NCBI RefSeq assembly: GCF_030413175.1
Contig: NZ_CP129212.1
Span: 5,742,450-5,806,449 of the forward strand
Direction: 5' to 3'
Source: Bradyrhizobium roseum
GTDB lineage: Bacteria; Pseudomonadota; Alphaproteobacteria; Rhizobiales; Xanthobacteraceae
Length of the DNA: 64,000 bases
The notes under the pieces were generated by a model. It was not told the DNA's origin and ran no database searches. It worked only from the letters and a program-made list of their open reading frames with translations. Shown here in pieces: positions 44,903 to 55,598 of the stretch (its first letter is position 1; each line of letters starts with the position of its first letter). A program made the translations under genes and the position numbers.

Positions 44903-46132
44903 TCACTTGTCCGGCGAGATCGGCATCTGGATGTCGCCGGTGATATGTTTGATCGGACCCGCCGACGACGGCATGATGTCGAAGTCGAAGATTTCCGTCG
45001 GCAGCCACAGCGTGGCGCAGGCGTTGGGCACGTCGACGACGCCGGAGATGTGGCCCTGGCACGGCGCCGTGCCGAGGATCGAATAGGCCTGCGCGCCGGA
45101 ATAGCCGAACTTCTTCAGGTACTCGATCGCGTTCAAGCAGGCCTGGCGATAGGCGATGTGAACGTCGAGGTAATGCTGCTTGCCGGCCTCGTCGACCGAG
45201 ATGCCCTCGAAGATCAGATAGTCCTTGTAGTTCGGCGTGATCGGCGACGGCTTGAACACGGGGTTCTTGATACCGTATTTGGCGACGCCGTCCTTGATGA
45301 CATCGACCTTGATATGCAGCCAACCGGCCATTTCGATCGCGCCGCAGAAGGTGATCTCGCCGTCACCCTGGCTGAAGTGCAGGTCGCCCATCGAGAGGCC
45401 GCCGCCCGGCACATAGACCGGGAAGTAGATTTTCGAGCCGCGCGACAGGTCCTTGATGTCGCAATTGCCGCCATGCTCGCGCGGCGGCACGGTGCGGGCG
45501 CCCTCGGCGCCGATCTTGGCCTTGACGTCGCCCTTGGCCTGGCCGGCATGCGCCGTCGCAGCGAACGGCGGATTGGCGAGGCCCGGCACGCGGGTCGGGT
45601 TGGTCGCGATCAACGCGTTCTCGCGCTCGTTCCAGGTCGCGAGCAATTTCGGATCGGGCAGACAGCCGATCAGGCCGGGATGGATCAGGCCGGCGAAATT
45701 CACGCCGGGAATGTGGCGCGACGACGTGTAGAGGCCCTTGATGTCCCAGATCGATTTCTGCGCCAGCGGGAAATGGTCGGTCAGGAAGCCGCCACCGTTC
45801 TGCTTGGAGAAGAAGCCGTTAAAGCCCCACAGGCTCTCCTTCAGCGGACCGACGTCGAGCAGGTCGACCACCAGGAGATCGCCGGGCTCGGCGCCCTTGA
45901 CGCCGATCGGGCCGGACAGGAAATGCACGATCGACAAATCGATGTCGCGCACGTCATCGGCGGAATCGTTGTTCTTGATGAAGCCGCCGGTCCAGTCGTA
46001 GGTCTCTATGATGAAATCGTCGCCCGGGCTGACCCATGAAACCATCGGGATGTCGGGATGCCACCGATTGTGGATCTTGTCGTTCTCGTAGGCCGACTGC
46101 GAAAGATCTACCTTGATCAATGTCTCTGGCAT
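44903..46132 (-). CDS. fmdA: Formamidase
   Basis: The 409-residue enzyme belongs to the acetamidase/formamidase (FmdA/AmdA) family and hydrolyses formamide to formate and ammonia. It matches FmdA throughout: PETLIKVDLSQSAYENDKIHNRWHPDIPMVSWVSPGDDFIIETYDWTGG-type N-terminus, IGVKGAEPGDLLVVDLLDVGP, HPGLIGCLPDP, GGLSMGDLHFSQGDGEI and VPNACATLWLPTEIFDFDI. It is cytoplasmic. It lies between urtE and fmdB, so the operon combines an uptake system with two different amidases (FmdA and AmiE). Confidence 0.95.
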   Translation of the reverse strand: MPETLIKVDLSQSAYENDKIHNRWHPDIPMVSWVSPGDDFIIETYDWTGGFIKNNDSADDVRDIDLSIVHFLSGPIGVKGAEPGDLLVVDLLDVGPLKESLWGFNGFFSKQNGGGFLTDHFPLAQKSIWDIKGLYTSSRHIPGVNFAGLIHPGLIGCLPDPKLLATWNERENALIATNPTRVPGLANPPFAATAHAGQAKGDVKAKIGAEGARTVPPREHGGNCDIKDLSRGSKIYFPVYVPGGGLSMGDLHFSQGDGEITFCGAIEMAGWLHIKVDVIKDGVAKYGIKNPVFKPSPITPNYKDYLIFEGISVDEAGKQHYLDVHIAYRQACLNAIEYLKKFGYSGAQAYSILGTAPCQGHISGVVDVPNACATLWLPTEIFDFDIMPSSAGPIKHITGDIQMPISPDK

Positions 46133-46182
46133 CAGATGCTCCCCTTTTTACCAGTCAATTTGCTGTTCACTTCCCAGGCTCC

Positions 46183-46872
46183 TTAAACCGACAGATATTT
46201 CGAAACTTGCGCGGCATCGACGCTGTCGCGCGGGTCGTCGCGGACGATCGCGCCGTTCTCGATCACGAGCACGCGGTCGGCGATCTCGAGCGCAAAACTC
46301 AGCACCTGTTCTGAGACGACGATCGACAGGCCGCGCTCGTCGCGGATCCGCTTCAGCGTGCGCGCCATGTCCTTGATGATGGATGGCTGGATGCCCTCGG
46401 TCGGCTCGTCGAGCAGCAGCACTTTTGGCTTGGTGGCGAGCGCGCGGGCGATCGCGAGCTGCTGCTGCTGTCCGCCGGAGAGATTGCCGCCGCGGCGGCC
46501 CTTCATCTCCAGCAGCACGGGAAACAGTTCGTAGATATCATCAGGCACTTCCGTGCCGCCGGACACGACGAGACCAGTCTCGATGTTCTCCTTCACCGTC
46601 ATGGTCGAGAAGATCATGCGGCCCTGCGGCACATAGGCTAGGCCTTTGGCAACGCGCTCATAGCTCGGCAGCGCGCTGAGCTCGGTGCCTTCCATGCGGA
46701 CCGAGCCGCTCCTGGTCGGCAAAATGCCCATCAGCGACTTCATAAGCGTAGTCTTGCCCATGCCGTTGCGGCCCATGATCGCGACGATCTCGTTGGGCGC
46801 GACGGAGACATTGAGGCCGTGCAGCACCTCGCTCTGGCCGTAAGCGACGTGAAGATCCGAAATAGCCAGCAT
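46183..46872 (-). CDS. urtE: Urea/amide ABC transporter ATP-binding protein UrtE
   Basis: The 229-residue LivF-type ATPase has Walker A GRNGMGKTTLMKS, Q-loop YVPQGRMIFSTMTV, signature NLSGGQQQQLAIARAL and Walker B LLLDEPTEGIQPSI, a set typical of UrtE. It pairs with UrtD. It starts 10 bases after urtD stops. The full-length system could carry urea or, as in the Methylophilus fmd operon, short-chain amides; the two amidase genes downstream favour the latter. Confidence 0.93.
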   Translation of the reverse strand: MLAISDLHVAYGQSEVLHGLNVSVAPNEIVAIMGRNGMGKTTLMKSLMGILPTRSGSVRMEGTELSALPSYERVAKGLAYVPQGRMIFSTMTVKENIETGLVVSGGTEVPDDIYELFPVLLEMKGRRGGNLSGGQQQQLAIARALATKPKVLLLDEPTEGIQPSIIKDMARTLKRIRDERGLSIVVSEQVLSFALEIADRVLVIENGAIVRDDPRDSVDAAQVSKYLSV

Positions 46873-46882
46873 CGATTGCTCC

Positions 46883-47638
46883 TTAATGGCCCAGATAGAC
46901 TTCGATCACCTTCGGATCGTTCTTCACTTTCTCCATCGTCCCCTCAGACAAAATCTGGCCCTGATGCAGCACCGTGACCTTGTGGGCGATGTCCTCGACG
47001 AATTTCATGTCGTGCTCGATGACCAGCACCGAGCGGTCCTTGATGATACGATTCAGCAGTTCCGCGGTCTTGGCGCGCTCGGAGACGCTCATGCCGGCGA
47101 CGGGTTCGTCGAGCATCAGGAGGTCCGGGTCCTGGATCAGCAGCATGCCGATCTCCAGCCACTGCTTCTGGCCATGGCTTAGCTCGTCGGCAAAGGTGTG
47201 GAGCCGGTCCTTCAGGAAGATCATTTCCGCGACCTCGTCGACCCTTTCTTTCACCGCTGCGTCACGCTGGAATGTCAGTGAACCGAACACGGTGCGGCCG
47301 CGCGGATAGGAGATTTCCAGATTCTCGAACACGGTGAGGTCTTCGAACACTGACGGCGTCTGGAATTTACGGCCAACGCCGGCCTGCACGATCTCGTTCT
47401 CCTTCAGTTTCGTCAGTTCCTTGCCGCGAAACTGGATCGACCCGGAGGTGGCGCGCGTCTTGCCGCAGATCAGGTCGAGCACCGTCGTCTTGCCGGCGCC
47501 GTTGGGGCCGATGATGACGCGGATCTCGTTCTCCTCGACATAGAAGGACAGATCGTTGACTGCCTTGAAGCCGTCGAAGGAAACGGTGAGCGCTTCGACC
47601 GCGAGCAGGAATTCCTTGGGCTGGGAACCGATGAGCAT
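46883..47638 (-). CDS. urtD: Urea/amide ABC transporter ATP-binding protein UrtD
   Basis: The 251-residue LivG-type ATPase has FDGFKAVNDLSFYVEENEIRVIIGPNGAGKTTVLDLICGKTRATSG, signature ELSHGQKQWLEIGMLL (the ELSHGQKQWLEIGM form is typical of UrtD) and Walker B LLMLDEPVAGMS. The ATG at 47638 gives the family start; the open frame upstream is out-of-frame urtC sequence. It lies 10 bases after urtC. It acts with UrtE to energise the UrtBC channel. Confidence 0.94.
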   Translation of the reverse strand: MLIGSQPKEFLLAVEALTVSFDGFKAVNDLSFYVEENEIRVIIGPNGAGKTTVLDLICGKTRATSGSIQFRGKELTKLKENEIVQAGVGRKFQTPSVFEDLTVFENLEISYPRGRTVFGSLTFQRDAAVKERVDEVAEMIFLKDRLHTFADELSHGQKQWLEIGMLLIQDPDLLMLDEPVAGMSVSERAKTAELLNRIIKDRSVLVIEHDMKFVEDIAHKVTVLHQGQILSEGTMEKVKNDPKVIEVYLGH

Positions 47639-47648
47639 GATGATCTCC

Positions 47649-48797
47649 TCACTCCGCCGGCGCGCCATCGGCGACGGAAGTGTCGCTCCAGCCGTTCTTG
47701 GATTTCGGTTTTCGCATGGCCAGCAGCCTGTCGATGCGCGGCTGCACGTAGTCCTGCCAGATGCCGGACAGACCGTTCGGGAAGGCCAGCACCACGGCAA
47801 TGAACAGTGCGCCAAGGCCGAACAACCAGAGCTGCGGGAAGGATTCCGAAAGGCTGGTCTTGGCGAAATTGACCAGCAGCGAGCCCCACACCGCCCCGAA
47901 GATCGACATCCGCCCGCCGACCGCGGTGTAGATGACCATCTCGATCGACGGCACGATGCCGACAAAGGATGGCGACATGAACCCAACGTTGAGCGCGAAC
48001 ATCGCGCCGCCGATCGCGGCGAACACGGCGGCCATGCAGAAGGCAAAAATCTTGAAGTTGGCGACGCTGTAGCCGGAGAAGCGAACACGGTCTTCCTGTT
48101 CGCGCATCGCGACCAGAATGCGTCCGAGCTTGGTCAAACGGATGAACTGCGCGATGCCGATGCAGGCAAACAGCAACACCACTTCGACGAAGTACAGGAT
48201 GATCTTGGCGTGGTCGGGCCGGATGTCCCAACCTTTCAGCGTGCGCAGGTCGGTCATGCCGTTGATGCCGCCGGTATAGCCCTGCTGTCCCACGATCAGG
48301 ATGGTCAGGATCGCGGCGATCGCCTGGGTGATGATCGCGAAATAGGTGCCGCCGACCCGACGCTTGAACATCGCGGTGCCGATGATCAGCGCGAACAGCC
48401 CCGGCACCAGGATGATGGCAAGAATAGTGAAGGTGAGACTGTGGAACGGCTGCCAGAACAGCGGCAGCGAGGTGATCTGGTTCCAGTCCATGAAATCGGG
48501 GATGCCGGGCGTCGACTGGATCTTGGTGTTCTCGACGCTGGAGGCTTCCAGCTTGAGGAACATCGCCATGCAGTAGCCGCCGAGGCCGAAGAACACCCCC
48601 TGCCCCAGGCTCAGGATGCCGCCATAGCCCCAGCACAGCACCAGCCCGATCGCGACAAAGGCGTAGGTCAGGTATTTGGCGACCAGGTTGAGACGGAACA
48701 CATCCAGCGACAGCGGCAGGATCACGAACAGGACCAGAGCCAGGGCAACGAAGCCGATCAGCTCGGACCGATTGAAGAAGCGTGACGTGATGATCAT
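47649..48797 (-). CDS. urtC: Urea/amide ABC transporter permease UrtC
   Basis: The 382-residue LivM-type permease shows LCWGYGGILSLGQGVFFGLGGYCMAMFLKLE, the UrtC-typical long periplasmic insert PGIPDFMDWNQITSLPLFWQPF, and the coupling region LGRILVAMREQEDRVRFSGYSVANFK. About ten helices are visible. The C-terminal tail after YVQPRIDRLLAMRKPK is short and polar. It is 15 bases after urtB and pairs with it in the membrane. Confidence 0.93.
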   Translation of the reverse strand: MIITSRFFNRSELIGFVALALVLFVILPLSLDVFRLNLVAKYLTYAFVAIGLVLCWGYGGILSLGQGVFFGLGGYCMAMFLKLEASSVENTKIQSTPGIPDFMDWNQITSLPLFWQPFHSLTFTILAIILVPGLFALIIGTAMFKRRVGGTYFAIITQAIAAILTILIVGQQGYTGGINGMTDLRTLKGWDIRPDHAKIILYFVEVVLLFACIGIAQFIRLTKLGRILVAMREQEDRVRFSGYSVANFKIFAFCMAAVFAAIGGAMFALNVGFMSPSFVGIVPSIEMVIYTAVGGRMSIFGAVWGSLLVNFAKTSLSESFPQLWLFGLGALFIAVVLAFPNGLSGIWQDYVQPRIDRLLAMRKPKSKNGWSDTSVADGAPAE

Positions 48798-48812
48798 GAC
48801 TTCCTGCTTCCG

Positions 48813-49739
48813 TTATTTGCGGACTTTGAGGGCGAACAGACCTTGCGGCCGCAGCATCAGGATTCCGACCACGGCGAGCAGCGTGAGCACCTTGGCCATT
48901 GAGCCCGACATGAAGAATTCCAGCGTCGACTGGGTCTGCGAGATCGAGAAGGCGGAAGCGATGGTGCCGATCAGGCTGGCGGCGCCGCCGAACACGACCA
49001 CCAGGAAGGTATCGACGATGTAGAGCTGGCCGGACGTCGGCCCGGTCGAGCCGATCATGGTGAAGGCGCTTCCGGCGACGCCGGCGATGCCGCAACCCAG
49101 CCCGAAGGTGTAGCGGTCGACTTTCTCGGTGTTGATACCGACGGCTCCGGCCATGATGCGATTCTGCACCACGGCGCGGACCTGGCGGCCCCAGCGCGAT
49201 TTGTACAGGACATAGGCGACCACGACGGTGATCAGCAGTGTCAGGCCCATCACGAAGATACCGTTGATCGGCACTTCGATGGAGTCGGTCACTTTAAGCG
49301 AGCCCAGCATCCATTGCGGCAGTTCGACGCCGACTTCGCGCGGGCCGAACACCGAGCGATAGGTCTGCTGCAGGATCAAGCTCAGGCCCCAGGTGGCGAG
49401 CAGCGTATCGAGCGGTCTCTTGTAGAGATGTTTTATGAGCGCCCATTCGACCAGCATTCCGAGCGCGCCTGACGCGAGGAAGGCAAGTATCATCGCGAGG
49501 AAGAAGTAGCCGCCGAACAGGCCCGGCAGATAGGACTGGAAAACGTTCGACGTCATCCAGGTGACGTAGGCGCCGAGGATCATGAACTCGCCGTGGGCCA
49601 TGTTGATGACGCCCATCTGGCCGAAGATGATCGCAAGACCAAGCGCCATCAGCACGTAGACGGAAAACAGGATCAGGCCCGCAAAGCCCTGCATGACGAA
49701 GATGGAGCCGAGATCGCCAATCGAATAGTCACCGAACAT
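48813..49739 (-). CDS. urtB: Urea/amide ABC transporter permease UrtB
   Basis: The 308-residue LivH-type permease begins LGSIFVMQGFAGLILFSVYVLMALGLAIIFGQMGVINMAHGEFMILGAYV, the classic start of UrtB/LivH. It contains RPLDTLLATWGLSLILQQTYRSVFGPREVGVELP and NRIMAGAVGINTEKVDRYTFGLGCGIAGVAG. It follows urtA after a 131-base gap holding a very stable hairpin, so it may be expressed below the binding protein. Confidence 0.94.
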   Translation of the reverse strand: MFGDYSIGDLGSIFVMQGFAGLILFSVYVLMALGLAIIFGQMGVINMAHGEFMILGAYVTWMTSNVFQSYLPGLFGGYFFLAMILAFLASGALGMLVEWALIKHLYKRPLDTLLATWGLSLILQQTYRSVFGPREVGVELPQWMLGSLKVTDSIEVPINGIFVMGLTLLITVVVAYVLYKSRWGRQVRAVVQNRIMAGAVGINTEKVDRYTFGLGCGIAGVAGSAFTMIGSTGPTSGQLYIVDTFLVVVFGGAASLIGTIASAFSISQTQSTLEFFMSGSMAKVLTLLAVVGILMLRPQGLFALKVRK

Positions 49740-49765
49740 CGATGTTTCTCCGTCGAGGGATAAGG

Positions 49766-49795
49766 CCCGCGTCGCGAACGAATTCGCGACGCGGG
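49766..49795. repeat. UUCG-type hairpin between urtA and urtB
   Basis: Perfect 13-base arms CCCGCGTCGCGAA (49766-49778) and TTCGCGACGCGGG (49783-49795) enclose CGAA on this strand, which reads UUCG in the minus-strand transcript. UUCG tetraloops are unusually stable. The hairpin sits after the urtA stop codon and before urtB, the place where attenuating or RNA-protecting hairpins raise binding protein over permease in many ABC operons. No U-run follows, so it is not called a full terminator. Confidence 0.75.
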
Positions 49796-49870
49796 GTCGT
49801 CAAGCGCGGATTGACGGTCCACGCCAGGGAGCTGGTGCACAGGAGAAAGCCGCGCGGAGTCCTGCGGCGC

Positions 49871-51130
49871 TTACTGGTAGCCCTTCGGGAACGGATCGGG
49901 CTCTACGAGATCGGCGGTCTCGAAGATCAGTTCGAACTGGCCGTCGAGCTTGGCCTTGCCGACGCGGGTCTTTGACCAGAGGTGATGGTTTTCGTGGATG
50001 CGCACGTAGCCTTCGGGCGCGCCCTTGAATTCGACACCGGTCGAGGCAGGCGCGATCTTGTCGATGTCGAAGCTCTGGGCCTTCTCGACCGTCAGTTTCC
50101 ACAGCCACGGGCCGAGATAGGCAGCCTGGGTGACGTCTCCGATCACGGTCTTTTCGCCCCACATCTTCTTAAAGGCGGCGACGAATTCCTTGTTGTTAGG
50201 ATTGTCGAGCGACTGGAAGTACTTCATGCAGGCATAGGCGCCCGCGATGTTCTCGCCGCCGATGCCGTCGATCTCGTCCTCGGTCACCGAGATCGTGAGT
50301 AGCGCCTGCTTCGAGAGATCGATGCCGGCCGCCTTGAGCTGCTTGTAGAAGGCGACGTTGGAACCGCCGACCACGTCGGTGAAGATGACGTCGGGCTTGG
50401 TGAGCTTGATCTTGTTGATGACCGAATTGAACTGCGTAGAGCCGAGCGCGTAATATTCCTCGCCGACGACCTTGCCCTTCAGCACGTTCTCGACGTGCTT
50501 GCGCGCGATCTTGTTCGAGGTGCGCGGCCAGATGTAATCCGAGCCGATGAAGAAGAACGATTTTGCGTTCTTCTCCTTGGCGATCCAGTTGAGGCCGGCG
50601 AGGATCTGCTGAGTGGCTTCCTGGCCGGTGTAGATGACGTTCTTGGACTGCTCGAGGCCTTCATAGAAGGTCGGGTAATAGAGCATGCCGTTGTACTGTT
50701 CCATGACCGGCAGCACCGCCTTGCGCGATGCCGAGGTCCAGCAGCCCATGATGGCTGCCACCTTGTCGTTGACGAGCAGCTTCTTGGCCTTTTCGGCAAA
50801 GGTCGGCCAGTCGCTGGCGCCGTCTTCCTGGATGAACTTGATCTTGCGTCCGAGCACGCCGCCCATCGCATTGATCTGTTCGATGGCGAGCTTTTCGGCC
50901 TGGATCGAACCTGTTTCCGAAATCGCCATCGTGCCGGTGGCCGAGTGCAGGATGCCGACGGTGACTTCAGTGTCCGTCACCGCGAGCCCGGTCGTATTGA
51001 CCGTTGCGGTCGCAGGCCCGGCCCCGAACGAGGGCCGCGGAAGCATCGAGATCAGCGGCAACGCCGCCGCGCCCATCAGCAGTTTGCGGCGAAGCGGCGA
51101 CTGCAGATCCTTGTTTTTTTCGTCTGACAT
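49871..51130 (-). CDS. urtA: Urea/amide ABC transporter substrate-binding protein UrtA
   Basis: The 419-residue periplasmic protein has a Tat-like leader (SPLRRKLLMGAAALPLISMLP, ending near FGAGPA), then VTVGILHSATGTMAISETGS, AIMGCWTSASRKAVLPVMEQYNGMLYYPTFYEGLEQSKNVIYTG and FIGSDYIWPRTSNKIARKHVE. These match the UrtA family of urea binders and the related amide binder FmdD. The ATG at 51130 starts the leader. It heads the operon and is divergent from the transporter-like hybrid kinase, which probably controls it. Confidence 0.94.
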   Translation of the reverse strand: MSDEKNKDLQSPLRRKLLMGAAALPLISMLPRPSFGAGPATATVNTTGLAVTDTEVTVGILHSATGTMAISETGSIQAEKLAIEQINAMGGVLGRKIKFIQEDGASDWPTFAEKAKKLLVNDKVAAIMGCWTSASRKAVLPVMEQYNGMLYYPTFYEGLEQSKNVIYTGQEATQQILAGLNWIAKEKNAKSFFFIGSDYIWPRTSNKIARKHVENVLKGKVVGEEYYALGSTQFNSVINKIKLTKPDVIFTDVVGGSNVAFYKQLKAAGIDLSKQALLTISVTEDEIDGIGGENIAGAYACMKYFQSLDNPNNKEFVAAFKKMWGEKTVIGDVTQAAYLGPWLWKLTVEKAQSFDIDKIAPASTGVEFKGAPEGYVRIHENHHLWSKTRVGKAKLDGQFELIFETADLVEPDPFPKGYQ

Positions 51131-51305
51131 GAGCACCCCATTGTTGGTTCGAGAACGCTTATTGGTCAGGCGAGGATTGCCTAGAATTGTGCACTGCACT
51201 GATACGTGAGATCGCGTATACTGCACCGCAAAATAGCGACGTAGGTTGTGTGCGGGGTTTGCTGTCTACGTACGAAGACCGAGCAGACCGGGCAGGAGTG
51301 ATGAA
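51131..51305. promoter_or_regulatory. Divergent promoter region between urtA and the hybrid kinase
   Basis: The 175-base gap must hold the start signals for both the urt-fmd-ami operon and the kinase gene. It contains a loosely symmetrical stretch with two GCACTG/TGCACC-like motifs between about 51187 and 51226 (GTGCACTGCACTGATACG, then CGCGTATACTGCACCGC). This could be a site for the LuxR-type regulator encoded downstream, but the symmetry is poor and I give it low weight. No clear sigma-54 element was found. Confidence 0.35.
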
Positions 51306-54300
51306 GTGGCAGGGCGGCAGCGGATCGACCGCGTCAGGCGCCAATATAATCAATGGGTTGCGAACCAGACCCTGGAAGACTATGCGCTGCGCTTCACCGC
51401 CAAGAGCGCGCGGCGATGGTCGGCCGCCCGCGTCGCCAACACGGCGCTAGGCGCCATCTCATTCCTCGCACTGGAAGCGATCGGCGGAACGATTACGCTG
51501 AATTACGGTGCAGCCAACGCCACCGCCGCCATCCTGGTCGTCAGCGTCATTATCTTTCTTTGCGGACTGCCGATCGCCTACCACGCCGCCAAATGCGGCA
51601 TCGATATCGACCTGCTGACGCGCGGCGCGGGCTTCGGCTATATCGGCTCGACCATCACGTCTCTGATCTACGCCTCCTTCACCTTCATCTTCTTCGCGCT
51701 CGAAGCGGTCATCATGGCCGCCGCGCTGGAGATGTGCTTCGGCATCCCGCGCCCGATCGGCTATCTCATCAGCGCCGTCGTCATCATCCCCCTGGTGATC
51801 TATGGCATCACGCTGATCAGCCGCTTCCAGCTATGGACGCAGCCGCTCTGGGTCGTGCTCCACATCCTTCCCTTTGTGGCCATCGCCTGGGCCAACCCGC
51901 ATTCATTCACCGAGTGGCGTAAATTCGCCGGCGAACATGGCGACACGACCGGCCATCTCGACCTGCTGCTGTTCGGCACCGCGGCCTCCGTCGTGTTCTC
52001 GCTGGTGGCGCAGATCGGCGAACAGGTCGACTTCCTGCGGTTCCTGCCGCGCGACCGCCGTACCTCGCGGACGTCGTGGTGGATCGCGCTGCTGAGCGCC
52101 GGCCCCGGCTGGATCATCTTTGGCGCGCTCAAACTGCTGGTTGGTTCCTTCCTCGCCTACTTCGCGCTCAGCCATGGCGTCACCAACGAACAGGCGGCCG
52201 ACCCGGCGCACATGTATCTCGAAGCGTTCCGGTATGTGCTGTCGCAGCCGGATCTCGCGCTGGCGCTGACCGGCACCTTCGTCATTCTCTCGCAGGTCAA
52301 GATCAACGTCACCAACGCCTATGCCGGCTCGATCGCGTGGTCGAACTTCTTCTCGCGGCTGACGCACAGCCATCCCGGCCGCGTGGTCTGGCTGGTGTTC
52401 AACGTCATGGTGGCGCTGCTCTTGATGGAAATCGGCGTCTACAAGGCGCTGGAGCAGACGCTGGCGCTCTACTCCAACGTCGCGATCGCCTGGGTCGGCG
52501 CGCTGGTCGCCGATCTCGTCATCAACAAGCCGCTTGGGCTGCGCCCGCAGCACATCGAGTTCAAGCGCGCGCATCTCTACGACATCAATCCGGTCGGCGT
52601 CGGCGCCATGCTGATCGCGACCATCGTGTCGATCTCGGCGTTCTACGGCCTGTTCGGACCGACCGCGAAGGCGCTGTCGGCCTTCGTGGCGCTCGCTGTT
52701 GCCTTCATCACCGCGCCGCTGATCGCATGGGCCACCGACGGCAAATATTACATCGCGCGCAAGCCGAAACGAAGCTGGCAGAATCTCGAAGCGATCCAGT
52801 GCTGCATTTGCGAGCATTCGTTCGAGCCGGAGGACATGGCCTCCTGCCCAGCCTATGCGGGGCCGATCTGTTCGCTGTGCTGTTCGCTCGACGCACGCTG
52901 CCACGATCTCTGCAAGCCGCATGCGCGGATCGGCGCGCAGGTCTCGGAGACGCTGGGCAAAATGCTGCCGCAGCCGATCTACGCCCGGATCAACTCGCAG
53001 TTCGGGCATTATGTCGGGGTCTTCGCGGTGTCCGCGGGCCTGGTCGGGTTGACGCTCGGGTTGATCTACCTGCAGACCTCGGCGACGATCGGGGTCGACA
53101 CCCTGCTTGTGTCCGACGTGCTGTGGAAGGTGTTCTTCGCGCTCACCATCATCATCGGCGTGGTGGCGTGGCTGTTCGTGCTGGCCCAAGAGAGCCGCCG
53201 CGCAGCCGAGGCCGAAACGCGGCGGCAGACCGCGCTCCTGATCCAGGAAATCGACGCCCACAAGCGCACCGACGCCGAGCTGCAGCGCGCCAAGGAAGTG
53301 GCTGAGTCCGCCAACCTCGCCAAGAGCCGCTATGTGGTGGGGTTGAGCCATGAACTGCGTTCGCCGCTCAACGCCATCTCCGGCTACGCCCAGCTGCTCG
53401 AACAGGATTCCAGCCTCAATACAAAGCCGCGCGACCAGGTGCGCGTGGTGCGCCGCAGCGCCGATCACCTGTCAGGGCTGATCGACGGTATTCTGGATAT
53501 TTCCAAGATCGAGGCCGGCCGGCTCTATCTGTCGCGCGACGAGGTGCGCTTCAGCGAATTCCTCGAGCAGCTCGTCGGCATGTTTCGCGTCCAGGCGGCC
53601 GCCAAGGGCATCGACTTCGTGTTCCGGCGGCCTTCGGTGCTGCCGCTGGTCGTCTATGCCGACGAGAAGCGGCTGCGCCAGGTCCTGATCAATTTGCTGT
53701 CGAACGCGCTGAAATTCACCCAGACCGGCAGCGTGCAGTTCGTCGTGCATTACCGCAGCCCGGTCGCCGAGTTCGAGATCATCGACACCGGCCCCGGCAT
53801 CCAGCCAGACGATCTCGAACGGATCTTTGCGCCGTTCGAACGCGGCGCGCTGGGCGTGTCGCAGCCGCAGACCGGAACTGGTCTGGGGCTGACCATCAGC
53901 CGGCTGCTGGCGGGCGTGATGGGCGGAGATATCCGGGTGACGAGCGAGGTCGGCACCGGCAGCACGTTCCGCGTCAAGATCCTGCTCTCCGAAGTCACCA
54001 ACCCGACGCGGATCGCGCCGGTCGGGGCGCCGATCTTCGGCTATCACGGGCCGCGCAAGACGATCCTGATCACCGACGACGATCCGACCCAGCGCGATCT
54101 CCTGCGCGAGGTGCTGACGCCGCTCGGGTTCATTTTGCTCAGCGCGCCTGACGGCACGGGCTGTCTCGCGCTGGCGCAGCATTGCCGGCCGGATTTGTTC
54201 CTGCTCGATATCTCGATGGCCGGCATGGACGGCTGGACGGTGGCGGAAAAATTGCGCGCGAGCGGCCATCACCAGGCCCGTATCCTGATGGTGTCGGCGA

Positions 54301-54666
54301 GCGCGCTGGAAGCGCATGGCGCGCCGCTGGCGCAGCCGTTCCACGACGGCTACCTGATGAAGCCGATCGATATTCCAAAGCTGTTGGAGACGATCCGGCA
54401 ACTGCTCAGGCTCGAATGGCAATACGAGGCCGAACCGGCTCCCCCGCCGCGCTGGAGGCCGGAGACGGGCTCGCGGCCACCGGTGAAATATGTCGAGGAA
54501 CTGATCGGCCTCGGCCAGCTCGGCTATGTCAGAGCGATCCAGGTCAAGCTGGACGAGATCGGCCAGGAATACCCTGAACATGCCGACTTCGTGTCGCAAA
54601 TGCGTGCCTTGATCGACCGCTTCGATCTCGACCAGTACATGGCGGCCTTGAAAACATTGCACAGCT

Positions 54667-54677
<11 letters not shown>
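51306..54677 (+). CDS. Hybrid histidine kinase with an NCS1 permease-like sensor domain
   Basis: The 1123-residue protein joins: (a) residues about 35-490, a permease domain of the NCS1 cytosine/allantoin/hydantoin family (ARVANTALGAISFLALEAIGG, GIDIDLLTRGAGFGYIGSTITSL, QVKINVTNAYAGSIAWSNFFSRLT); (b) a cysteine-rich, possibly zinc-binding patch at 499-539; (c) two more helices to about 620 and a coiled coil; (d) HisKA with His682 in SHELRSPLNAI; (e) HATPase (NLLSNALKF, DTGPGI, GTGLGL); (f) a receiver with Asp968 in LLDISMAGMDGW; (g) a C-terminal helical tail. The GTG at 51306 has AGGAG 7 bases upstream. It overlaps the response-regulator gene and is divergent from urtA. Substrate binding or transport probably drives signalling; the ligand is unknown. 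Confidence 0.9.
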
Positions 54678-55596
<919 letters not shown>

Positions 55597-55598
55597 CA

